From: Konateibacter massiliensis
GTDB lineage: Bacteria > Bacillota > Clostridia > Lachnospirales > Lachnospiraceae
Assembly (NCBI RefSeq): GCF_900184995.1
Contig: NZ_LT860097.1
Coordinates: 1-64,000 of the forward strand
Length of the DNA stretch: 64,000 bases
Direction: 5' to 3'
Positions 8,851 to 16,965 of the stretch are shown one piece after another (position 1 is the first letter of the stretch; every line of letters starts with the position of its first letter). The position numbers and the translations under genes were made by a program. The notes beneath the pieces were generated by a model. It ran no database searches. It was given only the letters and a program-made list of their open reading frames with translations, and was not told the origin of the DNA.

Positions 8851-10083
8851 ATGAAGATATTTCAAAATAGTTTGCTAAAGACAATGGTTGCAATCTGTCT
8901 GTCTCTTGTCCTTGTGACAACGGCGGAGGCTTCCTCAAAGAGCAATATATCGAATCAGATTACAGATATCACAGAGCAGAAGAAGAACACTGAGGCAAAT
9001 ATTAATGATGCAAAAAATAAAGTAGATAATCTTGAAACACAAAAAAATAAGTTAGAGATTTATTTAGATGACTTAAATACACAGCTTATGAATTTAAGTG
9101 AGCAGTTGGAGGATTTGGGAAATCAGATTACTACGAAGGAAGAAGAGATTACAACGACGCAGCAGGAGCTTGACGATGCTAAGGCAAAAGAAGAACAGCA
9201 GTATGAGGATATGAAAAAGCGTATTAAGTTTATGTATGAGAATGGAGATACGGCATATCTGGAAATGTTTCTGGAGGCGGAAAGTCTGTCTGATGCGTTG
9301 AACAGGGCGGAATATATTGTCAAGATATATGATTATGACAGAGACATGCTGAATGAGTATAAGGAGACAAAGGAAGAAATTGAAGTGAAGGAAGAACTGC
9401 TTATTCAGGAGCAGGAAGAGCTGTATGTCTTACAGGCTGATGTGGAAAGTAAGCAGCAGCAGGTAGGAGAGATTGTAGCCTCCACATCAACGAAGATTTC
9501 CTCCTATTCCAATGAAATTGCAGCAACAGAGAAGAAGGCAAAGGAATATGAAGCGAAATTAGCGGATCAGAATAATACGCTGGAGAAGCTAAAAGAGGCA
9601 AAGGCGGCAGCGGAAAAGGCAGCGAAGGAAAAAGCCGCGAAAGAAAAGGCGGCAGCAGAAGCGGCGAAATCGCAGAGTGCAGGCTCCGGCTCTTCTCAGA
9701 GTGGTTCGTCAGGAGGCACGAGTGGTTCATCGGGAAGTACAAGCAGTTCCGCAGGAGATCTGGCGATGCTTGCGGCAATTATTCAATGTGAAGCAGGCGG
9801 TGAGAGTGCGGAAGGAAAGCTAGCAGTTGGCTCTGTTGTTATGAATCGTGTCAACAGTGCAGGCTATCCGAATACAATAGTAGGAGTTATTTACCAGAGC
9901 GGTCAGTTTACACCGGTGGCAAGCGGGCGATTTGCCCTTGTTTTGGCACAAGGAGCAAACAGCAGTTGTGTATCCGCTGCGCAGCAGGTATTAAACGGAC
10001 ATTCCTCCGGCAGTTGGCTGCAGTTTAGAACCGTAAGTTCCGGTATTAGCGGAACGATAATCGGCAATCATGTATTTTTCTAA
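8851..10083 (+). CDS. secreted coiled-coil cell wall hydrolase (SleB/CwlJ domain)
   Basis: The 410-residue protein starts with a signal peptide (residues 1-28, ending TTAEASS). Residues ~30-250 form a long coiled coil like that of PcsB and other regulated cell wall hydrolases, followed by an Ala/Lys/Glu-rich stretch and a Ser/Gly linker. The C-terminal ~110 residues are a Hydrolase_2 (SleB) domain with the likely catalytic glutamate at residue 314 in QCEAGGES. SleB-type domains are lytic transglycosylases that cut peptidoglycan. The coiled-coil arm suggests control by a partner such as FtsEX, as for PcsB; this is inference. The L,D-transpeptidase gene follows about 100 nt later. Confidence 0.88.
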   Translation: MKIFQNSLLKTMVAICLSLVLVTTAEASSKSNISNQITDITEQKKNTEANINDAKNKVDNLETQKNKLEIYLDDLNTQLMNLSEQLEDLGNQITTKEEEITTTQQELDDAKAKEEQQYEDMKKRIKFMYENGDTAYLEMFLEAESLSDALNRAEYIVKIYDYDRDMLNEYKETKEEIEVKEELLIQEQEELYVLQADVESKQQQVGEIVASTSTKISSYSNEIAATEKKAKEYEAKLADQNNTLEKLKEAKAAAEKAAKEKAAKEKAAAEAAKSQSAGSGSSQSGSSGGTSGSSGSTSSSAGDLAMLAAIIQCEAGGESAEGKLAVGSVVMNRVNSAGYPNTIVGVIYQSGQFTPVASGRFALVLAQGANSSCVSAAQQVLNGHSSGSWLQFRTVSSGISGTIIGNHVFF

Positions 10084-10098
10084 AAAGAATAAAAGCTG

Positions 10099-10119
10099 GG
10101 TACTGGCAAAGTCAGTACC
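10099..10119 (+). terminator. weak terminator-like hairpin
   Basis: GGTACTG pairs with CAGTACC across an 7-nt loop, followed by a T-rich tract (TTTCCTATATT). It lies between the hydrolase and L,D-transpeptidase genes and may end or attenuate the first transcript. Confidence 0.5.
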
Positions 10120-10181
10120 TTTCCTATATTCTAATTAGAACTACCAAAGAATAAGTATAGACGAGGAACAGAAAGGAAACA

Positions 10182-11165
10182 ATGGCAGCAATGGGGAAGA
10201 GAAGAGGGGCGTTGCTTACTTTAATGGCTATAACAGGAGTGGCTTTGGTTGTGGTGGCAATTGGAACGACCAAGTATATAATTAAGGCAAATGAGCAGAG
10301 GGTAACTTATGAGGCGGCAAAGGTGACACCCGTATTCAGCGCTGGTGTTTTGACAGAGAAAAGCAGTCCGATAAGCAAAATAGAGCCACGGTTAAGCAGA
10401 GAAGAGAAGCTAGTCAATGATTTTGCAACCGCTAAAATTCAGTATAAGTTCGGAGAAGAGACAGAGACAGTTGATACCGAACTGATTAAAAGCTGGATTA
10501 CAATTGAAAATGATGCGGTAGTGCTGGATGAAGATAAGGTTTCGGAGTATGTAGCGGCGCTTGCAAAAAAATATGATACAGTGGGAAGTGAAAGGCAATT
10601 TGTCAATTCTCACGGAGAAACGGTGACGGTGTCCGGAGGACCTTATGGCTGGGCGATGGACTGCGGGGCAGAGACAAAGGAGCTTATCGGTCTTATCAAG
10701 GAAGGCCAGAGCATAGAAGGGAGAGAGCCGGTTTACAAGCAGAAGGGCTTTGTAAGAGGTATAAATGATATCGGAAACACTTATGTAGAGGTCAATATGA
10801 ATGAGCAGAAGATGTGGTTTTACAAGGATGGTGAATTGATTGTGGCCACGGATATCGTCACGGGAAATATGGCAAAGGGGCATAACACGCCCACTGTAGT
10901 CGGCTATATTTATAATAAAGTGAGAAATATTAATTTGGTCGGAACCGGATATGTGGCGTTTGTGCGTTATTGGATGAAGGTATATGGCTCCATCGGAATA
11001 CATGACGCTTCATGGAGAAGTAAATTTGGAGGAAATATTTACACGACAAATGGCTCTCACGGCTGCATCAATACACCGTATGATAATGTGAAAACCATAT
11101 TTGAAAATATAGAGGTTGGTACCCCGGTTATAATTTTTTATGACAGTTCGGTCATGCAGAAATGA
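10182..11165 (+). CDS. L,D-transpeptidase (YkuD domain) with PG_binding_4-like domain
   Basis: The 327-residue protein has one N-terminal membrane segment (about residues 11-32), a PG_binding_4-like region (~85-190) and a YkuD catalytic domain. The active-site motif is SHGCINTP with the catalytic cysteine at residue 295. It forms 3-3 peptidoglycan cross-links or attaches proteins to the wall, outside the membrane. The last residues (DSSVMQK) and stop codon are encoded by the end of a MITE-like repeat that starts at about 11142, so the natural C terminus was probably replaced. AAAGG lies before the ATG; a second in-frame Met is at codon 4. Confidence 0.9.
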   Translation: MAAMGKRRGALLTLMAITGVALVVVAIGTTKYIIKANEQRVTYEAAKVTPVFSAGVLTEKSSPISKIEPRLSREEKLVNDFATAKIQYKFGEETETVDTELIKSWITIENDAVVLDEDKVSEYVAALAKKYDTVGSERQFVNSHGETVTVSGGPYGWAMDCGAETKELIGLIKEGQSIEGREPVYKQKGFVRGINDIGNTYVEVNMNEQKMWFYKDGELIVATDIVTGNMAKGHNTPTVVGYIYNKVRNINLVGTGYVAFVRYWMKVYGSIGIHDASWRSKFGGNIYTTNGSHGCINTPYDNVKTIFENIEVGTPVIIFYDSSVMQK

Positions 11166-11324
11166 TTATACAAAATGACCGTGAGTGCTTGCACTCTAAG
11201 GATATTTTGCATAATCATTTCTATAGGGCAGACGCCCTACATTCATAATGTGCCAATTATTTAGTACGATATTGGTGTATCCGTATATTCTGGCACATTA
11301 TGAATGGCATGGCTGAACGGTTAC
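11142..11324 (-). mobile_element. MITE-like element, family 4, copy Z
   Basis: The element carries imperfect terminal inverted repeats (left GACAGTTCGGTCATGC, right GCATGGCTGAACGGTTAC). It aligns along its whole length with the reverse complement of the copy at 25045-25230. Shared internal marks are ATGACCGTGAGTG with a GAGTG/CACTC hairpin, a GGGC...GCCC hairpin, and the paired CATAATGTGCC/GGCACATTATG arms. There is no reading frame for a transposase. Its left end overlaps the 3' end of the L,D-transpeptidase gene and supplies the stop codon. Confidence 0.75.
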
Positions 11325-11434
11325 AATTTTTTACAAAAATAAATAGAAAGAATACACAATTATAATGGCAACGTGGTATACTTAGTATCATATACAAGGA
11401 TAAAAATGTTAAAAAATAATAAGGAGAGATAGAG

Positions 11435-12283
11435 ATGGCAGAAAGAGATTGCAATAGTACATCGTGTTCAAAGGACAGCTGTGAGGGCTGCGCAAGCGCA
11501 GATAAGAGCACCCCGCAGAGCTTTCTGGTAGAACCGAATATTTATACAAATGTTAAGAAAGTAATCGGAATTGTGAGCGGAAAGGGAGGCGTCGGAAAAT
11601 CTATGATTACGGCATCCCTTGCCAATCAGATGAAGCAGCAGGGTTATCGCGTAGGAATTCTTGATGCAGATATCACCGGACCGTCCATTCCGAAAATGTT
11701 TGGCTTAAAAGGTCCGGCTCAGGGAACTGAGGAAGGAATTTTCCCGGAGGAAGCGCAAAACGGAACGAAGGTGATGTCCATCAACCTTTTGATGGAGGAT
11801 GAGGAAGCTCCGGTAATATGGAGAGGACCTGTTATCGCCAACATGGTAAAGCAGTTTTGGAGTGACGTTATGTGGGGCGAGCTGGATTATTTATTCGTGG
11901 ATATGCCTCCTGGTACAGGTGATGTACCGCTTACGGTATTTCAGTCTCTGCCGGTTGACGGAATTGTTGTGGTGACCTCCCCGCAGGATTTGGTCAGCAT
12001 GATTGTGAAGAAGGCTTATCATATGGCAAAGACGATGAACATTCCGATTATCGGTATTGTTGAGAATTACAGCTATATCGAATGTCCTGATTGCGGCAAG
12101 AAGATTCAGGTATTTGGTGAAAGCCATATTGATGAGATTGCCGCTGATTTAGAGTTAGAAGTGTTAGGTAAGGTGCCGATTCGCTCTGAATACGCAAGTG
12201 CAGCGGACGCAGGAGAATTTTATAAGGTGAATAATGATTATATACAAAAGGCGGCAGATAAGCTTACAGGTATGCTTGCATAA
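11435..12283 (+). CDS. Mrp/NBP35-family P-loop ATPase (iron-sulfur carrier)
   Basis: The 282-residue protein has the deviant Walker A motif SGKGGVGKS (about residues 49-57), the DADITGPS switch and the DMPPGTGD segment of Mrp proteins. A cysteine-rich N terminus (C6, C11, C16, C19) and a C-terminal CPDC motif fit a bridging Fe-S cluster held by a dimer. Known relatives carry Fe-S clusters to target proteins in the cytoplasm. GGAGAGA precedes the start. It may be transcribed with the HAD nucleotidase gene 15 nt downstream. Confidence 0.9.
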   Translation: MAERDCNSTSCSKDSCEGCASADKSTPQSFLVEPNIYTNVKKVIGIVSGKGGVGKSMITASLANQMKQQGYRVGILDADITGPSIPKMFGLKGPAQGTEEGIFPEEAQNGTKVMSINLLMEDEEAPVIWRGPVIANMVKQFWSDVMWGELDYLFVDMPPGTGDVPLTVFQSLPVDGIVVVTSPQDLVSMIVKKAYHMAKTMNIPIIGIVENYSYIECPDCGKKIQVFGESHIDEIAADLELEVLGKVPIRSEYASAADAGEFYKVNNDYIQKAADKLTGMLA

Positions 12284-12298
12284 GAGAAGGCTTGAAAG

Positions 12299-12997
12299 GT
12301 GGATAAGAAATTGGGAAGATACAATACCATTTTGTTTGATGTAGATGGCACTCTGCTTGATTTCAATTCGGCAGAGAGAAATGCGATGAAAAAAGTTTTT
12401 GAAAATCATAATTATTTATTAGATGATAACGTAAAAGCAATTTACAATGAGATTAACCATGGACTTTGGAAGCAGTATGAGCAGGGGGAAATTACGAGAG
12501 AAGAAGTAATTTATACCAGATTTGTAAAGCTCTTTGAGACTCTCCAAATAGAGGGAGACGGAGTTGCATTTGAGGATGAATATCAGGAGCTGCTCGGTCA
12601 GGGACATGATTTGATTGATGGTGCGGTGGAGCTGATAGAGAGACTTTATAAGACTCACGATTTATATATTGTGACAAACGGAGTCACTAAAACCCAGTTC
12701 AGCCGTCTGAAGGCTTCCGGTCTGGATGTCTATATGAAGGATATTTTTGTTTCGGAGGCAACAGGCTTCCAAAAGCCGATGAAAGAGTATTTTGACTATT
12801 GTTTTGTAAGAATACCGGGGATAGACTTGGAGAAGACGATTATAGTGGGAGACACCCTGTCTTCTGATATTTTAGGGGGTAACAACGCGAACATTGCGAC
12901 TTGCTGGTTTAATCCGGAAGGTATCAAGGCAAGTATGGATGTAACGATTGATTATGAGATAAAAGCCCTGGATGAACTGGATGAGATTGTAAAGTAA
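12299..12997 (+). CDS. YjjG-type HAD nucleotidase
   Basis: The ~232-residue protein is a haloacid dehalogenase-type hydrolase with all four motifs: DVDGTL (nucleophile Asp), TNG, a lysine in GFQKP and GDTLSSDI. The pattern matches the YjjG/YfnB group, which dephosphorylates non-canonical pyrimidine nucleotides. The start is uncertain: GTG at 12299 has AGAAGG 8 nt upstream, while TTG at 12311 has AGGTGG 8 nt upstream. Both leave the catalytic motif intact. It follows the Mrp gene by 15 nt and is ended by the terminator at 13028. Confidence 0.85.
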   Translation: MDKKLGRYNTILFDVDGTLLDFNSAERNAMKKVFENHNYLLDDNVKAIYNEINHGLWKQYEQGEITREEVIYTRFVKLFETLQIEGDGVAFEDEYQELLGQGHDLIDGAVELIERLYKTHDLYIVTNGVTKTQFSRLKASGLDVYMKDIFVSEATGFQKPMKEYFDYCFVRIPGIDLEKTIIVGDTLSSDILGGNNANIATCWFNPEGIKASMDVTIDYEIKALDELDEIVK

Positions 12998-13027
12998 GAA
13001 AATAATGTTAGAGTAGTTTGATTAAAA

Positions 13028-13057
13028 GAGCAAGGCACATAGATGTCTTGCTTTTTT
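13028..13057 (+). terminator. rho-independent terminator after HAD nucleotidase
   Basis: AGCAAG pairs with CTTGCT around a 12-nt loop, followed directly by six T. Its end touches the family 3 repeat. Confidence 0.8.
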
Positions 13058-13196
13058 ATATAATAGAAAATTCTTACGAATTTCCTATTATATAAAACGA
13101 TTATGCGAACCTCGCGGAGTAGAAGTTGTTGCTTTGCAACCCGCTCGGGCGCGAAGTGTGAGCAACGCTCACACTTTTTTATAATAGAAAATTGCC
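13058..13196 (+). repeat. structured dispersed repeat, family 3, copy A
   Basis: Three hairpins in order: ATAATAGAAAATTC...GAATTTCCTATTAT, GTTGCTTTGCAAC, and GTGTGAGC-AAC-GCTCACAC. Between them lie the conserved strings TTATGCG, CCTCGCGGAG and CCGCTCGGGCGCGAAG. Near-identical copies occur at 13978, 26335 and 48301. A short duplicate of the first arm (ATAATAGAAAATT) follows the last hairpin. No coding content. Confidence 0.8.
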
Positions 13197-13311
13197 AAGC
13201 TCATTCTTTTTAACTGAAATTTTACAAACCGCATTCGTATAATTTTACAGAAGCGTGGTAAAGTTAAATTGTAAAAATAAAAGAAAATAGAAAGTAAAAT
13301 AGGAGTTGTGC

Positions 13312-13977
13312 ATGAGTAAAATAACGTATGAGCAGATAAGAGAAAATAAAGAGATTAATACTTATATTCAGGTCGGAAATGAGGTTCTTGGTGTGCTGGG
13401 CTATACGGACCATTCTAAGATTCACGCGATAAAGGTAGCCGAGACGGCGGGAAAAATATTAAGAGAGCTTGGTTATTCCAAAAAGGAAATTGAGCTGGCA
13501 AAAATAGCGGGCTTCATGCATGATATCGGAAATTCGGTTAATCGAAATGACCACGCCCACAATGGAGCTTTGATGGCATTTCAGATTTTGAAGGAGCTTG
13601 GAATGGACTGCGAGGACATTGCAGCAGTTGTAACGGCAATCGGAAATCACGATGAAAAGACAGGAACAGCGGTGACACCGATATCTGCGGCAGTCATTTT
13701 GGCAGATAAGACAGATGTAAGAAGAAATCGTGTGAGAAATAAGGAAAAAGCCAACTTTGACAATCACGACAGGGTGAATTACGCTGCCATCAAGTCGAAG
13801 GTGATGATTGATAAAGAAAAAGGAGTAATCCATCTGGATATAAAATTAGATGAATCGATCTCCTCTATCTTGGATTATTTTGAAATTTTCCTAAACCGCA
13901 TGTTGATGTGTAAGCGGGCGGCGGAAATATTAAATGCAAAGTTTAAATTTACGGCAAATGGCAACAAGGTTGCCTGA
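13312..13977 (+). CDS. HD-domain phosphohydrolase
   Basis: The 221-residue protein has an HD domain with the metal-binding set H...HD...H (His in DHSKIHAIKVAE, the pair in MHDIGN, and HAHNG, then GNHDE). HD proteins hydrolyse phosphate esters of nucleotides or (p)ppGpp-like molecules; the substrate is unknown. The start is ATG 13312 because AGGAG lies 7 nt upstream; an in-frame TTG 6 nt earlier is too close to it. The gene is flanked on both sides by family 3 repeats and converges on the uridine kinase gene. Confidence 0.85.
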   Translation: MSKITYEQIRENKEINTYIQVGNEVLGVLGYTDHSKIHAIKVAETAGKILRELGYSKKEIELAKIAGFMHDIGNSVNRNDHAHNGALMAFQILKELGMDCEDIAAVVTAIGNHDEKTGTAVTPISAAVILADKTDVRRNRVRNKEKANFDNHDRVNYAAIKSKVMIDKEKGVIHLDIKLDESISSILDYFEIFLNRMLMCKRAAEILNAKFKFTANGNKVA

Positions 13978-14095
13978 TTTAATATCATAGGAATTTCCTA
14001 TGATATTAAAACTATTAATGCGCATCTCACCGAATGGAAGTTGTTGCTATGCAATCTGCTCGGGCGCGGAGAATGTGCTTTGCACATTCGTTGTT
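13978..14095 (+). repeat. structured dispersed repeat, family 3, copy B
   Basis: The first palindrome is AATATCATAGGAATTTCCTATGATATT. It is followed by ATTAATGCGCATCTCACCGAAT, the GTTGCTATGCAAT hairpin, CTGCTCGGGCGCGGAG, and the last hairpin GAATGTGC-TTT-GCACATTC. The last stem differs from copy A (GTGTGAGC/GCTCACAC) on both strands, so pairing is kept. It fills the space between two convergent genes and probably serves as their terminator region. Confidence 0.8.
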
Positions 14096-14100
14096 CCAAA

Positions 14101-14718
14101 TTACTGATTCAATACAATATTTAAGTGTTCTTTTAGGATATTAAGCGCGGTTAAATTTTCTCCGCCGCGCGGAATGATAATATCTGCATATTTCTTAGAA
14201 GGCTCAATAAACTGTTCATGCATCGGTTTTACCGTGTTGGAATATTGGGCAATTACAGAATCGATGCTTCTGCCGCGCTCTTTGATGTCGCGAAGAATTC
14301 GTCTCATTAGGCGCTCATCTGCGTCCGCATCCACATAAATTTTGGTATCCATCATATTGCGAAGCTCTTCATTTTCCAGTATGAGAATACCCTCTACAAT
14401 GATTACCTTCTTGGGATAAAGTATTACGGTATCCTCGGTACGATTGTGTATGGAGTAAGAATAGACGGGGCGATAGGCTTTTTTCCCGTTTTTTAAGTCG
14501 TTTAAATTTGAAATAAGCAGGTCCGTATCGAATGAGTTTGGATGGTCATAGTTCAATTTTTCACGCTCTTCAAAGGGCATATCATAATGAGCTTTATAGT
14601 AGTAGTCATGGCTGATAAGCTCTATGTCATTTTTAAAAAATTCCTTCAGGTTATTCACGATGGTTGTCTTGCCGGAAGCGGAGCCGCCGGCTACACCGAT
14701 TACATAAACACGATTCAT
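14101..14718 (-). CDS. udk: uridine kinase family protein
   Basis: The 205-residue protein has the P-loop GVAGGSASGKTT at residues 8-19, the HDYYY segment and the NYDHPNSFDTDLL motif of uridine/cytidine kinases, and RDIKERGRS near residue 145. Known relatives phosphorylate uridine and cytidine with ATP or GTP in pyrimidine salvage. Length is normal for the family. It has its own start region (AGGAT before the ATG) and no clear operon partner. Related Udk-like paralogues without proven uridine kinase activity exist in Clostridia, so the exact substrate is likely rather than certain. Confidence 0.85.
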   Translation of the reverse strand: MNRVYVIGVAGGSASGKTTIVNNLKEFFKNDIELISHDYYYKAHYDMPFEEREKLNYDHPNSFDTDLLISNLNDLKNGKKAYRPVYSYSIHNRTEDTVILYPKKVIIVEGILILENEELRNMMDTKIYVDADADERLMRRILRDIKERGRSIDSVIAQYSNTVKPMHEQFIEPSKKYADIIIPRGGENLTALNILKEHLNIVLNQ

Positions 14719-14835
14719 GGTAATCCTCCGATTTAGTTATTCAATGATATTATAGTGTATAAGAAAAGCTCCTGCAAGTGGAAAAAAAGGTTTTATTCAG
14801 GAACATGTCGAAAAAAGTTGTTTCAGAGCCGCAGG

Positions 14836-14864
14836 TTGCTTTTAGAATAGATTGAGTATATAAT
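14836..14864 (+). promoter_or_regulatory. sigma-A promoter of EamA gene
   Basis: TTGCTT at 14836-14841, a 17-nt spacer and TATAAT at 14859-14864. The start codon of the EamA gene is 53 nt downstream, with AAGGGGG in between. Confidence 0.7.
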
Positions 14865-14917
14865 GAAACAAAACTGGGACGGTATTGTAAAAATATGCGG
14901 AACAAGGGGGATGAGGC

Positions 14918-15340
14918 ATGGGTGAACTATGGATTTTATATGCGTGTCTTGGCGCTGTCTTTGCGGCCCTGACATCAATATTTGCAAAAATAGGAATTGA
15001 AAATATCAATTCGAATCTTGCAACAGCCATACGAACGGTCGTTGTTTTGATCATGGCATGGGGCATTGTCTTTATAACCGGTAAGCAGCATGAAATCAGC
15101 AACATAACACAGAAAAGCTGGGTGTTTTTAGGGCTGTCCGGCATTGCAACAGGACTGTCATGGCTTTTCTTTTATAAAGCACTTCAAATCGGTGATGCTT
15201 CAAAGGTTGTCCCGGTGGATAAGTTCAGTATTGTAATTACGATGGTTTTGGCATTTCTTATCTTAGGAGAAGCAGTGAGCGCAAAGACTATAATTGGGTG
15301 CCTTGTTATTACGGCGGGGACGTTAATACTCGTTTTGTGA
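14918..15340 (+). CDS. half-size EamA-family (DMT) transporter
   Basis: The 140-residue protein has about five hydrophobic helices and a single EamA domain (N-terminal ACLGAVFAALTSIFAKIGIE; end GCLVITAGTLILVL). Most DMT exporters have two such domains in one chain; half-size members are thought to dimerise. The substrate is unknown. It has a strong promoter at 14836 and a good RBS (AAGGGGGATGAG). It is followed by a non-coding stretch with the family 2 palindrome. Confidence 0.85.
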   Translation: MGELWILYACLGAVFAALTSIFAKIGIENINSNLATAIRTVVVLIMAWGIVFITGKQHEISNITQKSWVFLGLSGIATGLSWLFFYKALQIGDASKVVPVDKFSIVITMVLAFLILGEAVSAKTIIGCLVITAGTLILVL

Positions 15341-15433
15341 TAATAAAATACTTAAAGTAACAAAAAACAGGAATAATAAAGCGATAAGGATAGAGAATCA
15401 TAATTTCACTATCCTCCATTTTTGCGCTTATGA

Positions 15434-15518
15434 TAGACACATTTCGACGTTTATGCTATAATTGTCGTTGGACAATTATAGCATCCCAGATGGGGATCCA
15501 CGAATTACGAAGTAATTC
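15434..15518 (+). promoter_or_regulatory. promoter with embedded family 2 palindrome unit
   Basis: TAGACA at 15434-15439, a 17-nt spacer and TATAAT at 15457-15462 form a good promoter. The TATAAT lies inside the left arm of a perfect 12-bp palindrome GCTATAATTGTC-GTTG-GACAATTATAGC (15455-15482). ATCCC-AGAT-GGGGAT and GAATTAC-GAA-GTAATTC follow. Order and spacing match one unit of the 65-bp array at 5720. A palindrome over a -10 box looks like a repressor operator; the downstream hairpins would be in the 5' leader. Confidence 0.7.
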
Positions 15519-15553
15519 AAATAAAATTTAGTTAGACGGTTTGGAGGCAATTT

Positions 15554-16954
15554 ATGCAAAAACAATATGATGTAATTATAATAGGTGCGGGACCTTCAGG
15601 AATTTTTTGTGCTTATGAATTAAAAGAAAAACAAAAAGATTTACGTATTTTAATGATAGAAAAAGGAAGACGGATTGAGAGCAGAAAATGTCCGAAGAGA
15701 CAGACGAAGGTATGTGTCGGCTGTAAACCCTGTTCTATAACGACAGGTTTTGCAGGTGCGGGAGCTTTTTCCGACGGTAAGCTGTCCCTCTCTCCTGATG
15801 TGGGCGGACATTTGCCGGAAATGCTTGGCTATGATAAGGCGCTGGAGTTAATCAATGAGTCAGACAGCATTTATTTGAAATTTGGTGCGGATACAAATAT
15901 TTATGGTATAGATAAGGCAAAGGAAATTCAGGAAATCAGAAGAAAAGCAATCAATGCAAATCTGAAATTAATTGAATGTCCAATCAGGCATCTCGGAACG
16001 GAAGAGGGCTATAAGATTTACAATAAGCTCCAAAATCATCTGTTGGATGAAGGCGTGGAGATGATGTTTAACACGATGGTGGACGATCTTATCATAGAGG
16101 ATAACAAGGCAGTTGGTGTTATCACGGACAAGGGCGAAAGCATCTATGCCGGAGAGCTTGTATCAGCAATCGGACGTGAGGGCTCTGAGTGGTTTAGCCA
16201 TATTTGTGAAAAATATAAGATAGCAACACAGGTAGGAACCGTGGATATCGGTGTAAGGGTTGAGGTGCGTGATGAGGTCATGGAATTTTTAAACAAGAAC
16301 CTCTATGAAGCGAAGCTTGTTTATTATACACCGACCTTTGACGACAAGGTGAGAACATTTTGTACAAACCCTTCAGGAGAAGTGGCAACCGAGTACTATG
16401 AGAATGGTCTTGCTGTTGTAAACGGACATGCATACAAATCTAAGGAATACAAGACGAATAATACGAATTTTGCTCTTCTTGTATCCAAGAATTTTACGGA
16501 GCCGTTCCATACTCCGATTGAATATGGAAAACAGATTGCACAGCTTAGTAACATGCTTTGCGACGGAAGAATATTGGTGCAAACCTTCGGCGATTTCCAG
16601 AGGGGAAGACGAACAACGGAGGAGAGACTTTGCCGTAACAATCTGATTCCGACATTAAAGGATGCAGTACCTGGAGATTTATCCTTAGTATTCCCTCATC
16701 GTATTATGGTGGATATCGAGGAGATGATTTTGGCGCTTGATAAGGTAACACCGGGAATTGCCAGCGATGAAACACTGCTCTACGGTGTGGAGGTAAAATT
16801 CTATTCCAACAAGGTAGTGGTAAACAAGGATTTTGAGACAAGTATCGAAGGTCTTAGAGCAATCGGCGATGGAGCTTCCGTGACAAGAGGTCTGCAGCAG
16901 GCATCTGCAAATGGAATCAGTGTAGCGAGAAGTATTTTGAAAAAGATAAGCTGA
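15554..16954 (+). CDS. FAD-dependent dehydrogenase (COG2509-like)
   Basis: The 466-residue protein begins with a dinucleotide-binding motif IIIGAGPSGIFCAYEL (residues 8-23). A cysteine cluster follows near residues 49-62 (CPKRQTKVCVGCKPC), then GFAGAGAFSDGKL, and the C-terminal FAD motif AIGDGASVTRGLQQA. This matches the uncharacterised FAD-dependent dehydrogenases of COG2509, common in Clostridia. The physiological substrate is not known; four clustered cysteines suggest a metal or Fe-S site. GGAGG precedes the start. The parvulin-like gene follows after 11 nt, so the two are probably co-transcribed from the palindrome promoter. Confidence 0.85.
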   Translation: MQKQYDVIIIGAGPSGIFCAYELKEKQKDLRILMIEKGRRIESRKCPKRQTKVCVGCKPCSITTGFAGAGAFSDGKLSLSPDVGGHLPEMLGYDKALELINESDSIYLKFGADTNIYGIDKAKEIQEIRRKAINANLKLIECPIRHLGTEEGYKIYNKLQNHLLDEGVEMMFNTMVDDLIIEDNKAVGVITDKGESIYAGELVSAIGREGSEWFSHICEKYKIATQVGTVDIGVRVEVRDEVMEFLNKNLYEAKLVYYTPTFDDKVRTFCTNPSGEVATEYYENGLAVVNGHAYKSKEYKTNNTNFALLVSKNFTEPFHTPIEYGKQIAQLSNMLCDGRILVQTFGDFQRGRRTTEERLCRNNLIPTLKDAVPGDLSLVFPHRIMVDIEEMILALDKVTPGIASDETLLYGVEVKFYSNKVVVNKDFETSIEGLRAIGDGASVTRGLQQASANGISVARSILKKIS

Positions 16955-16965
16955 GGATATAGAGA

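Noticed and set aside
10410-11003. 197-residue reading frame on the minus strand
   Set aside because: It is fully antisense to the L,D-transpeptidase gene and shows no protein-like pattern.
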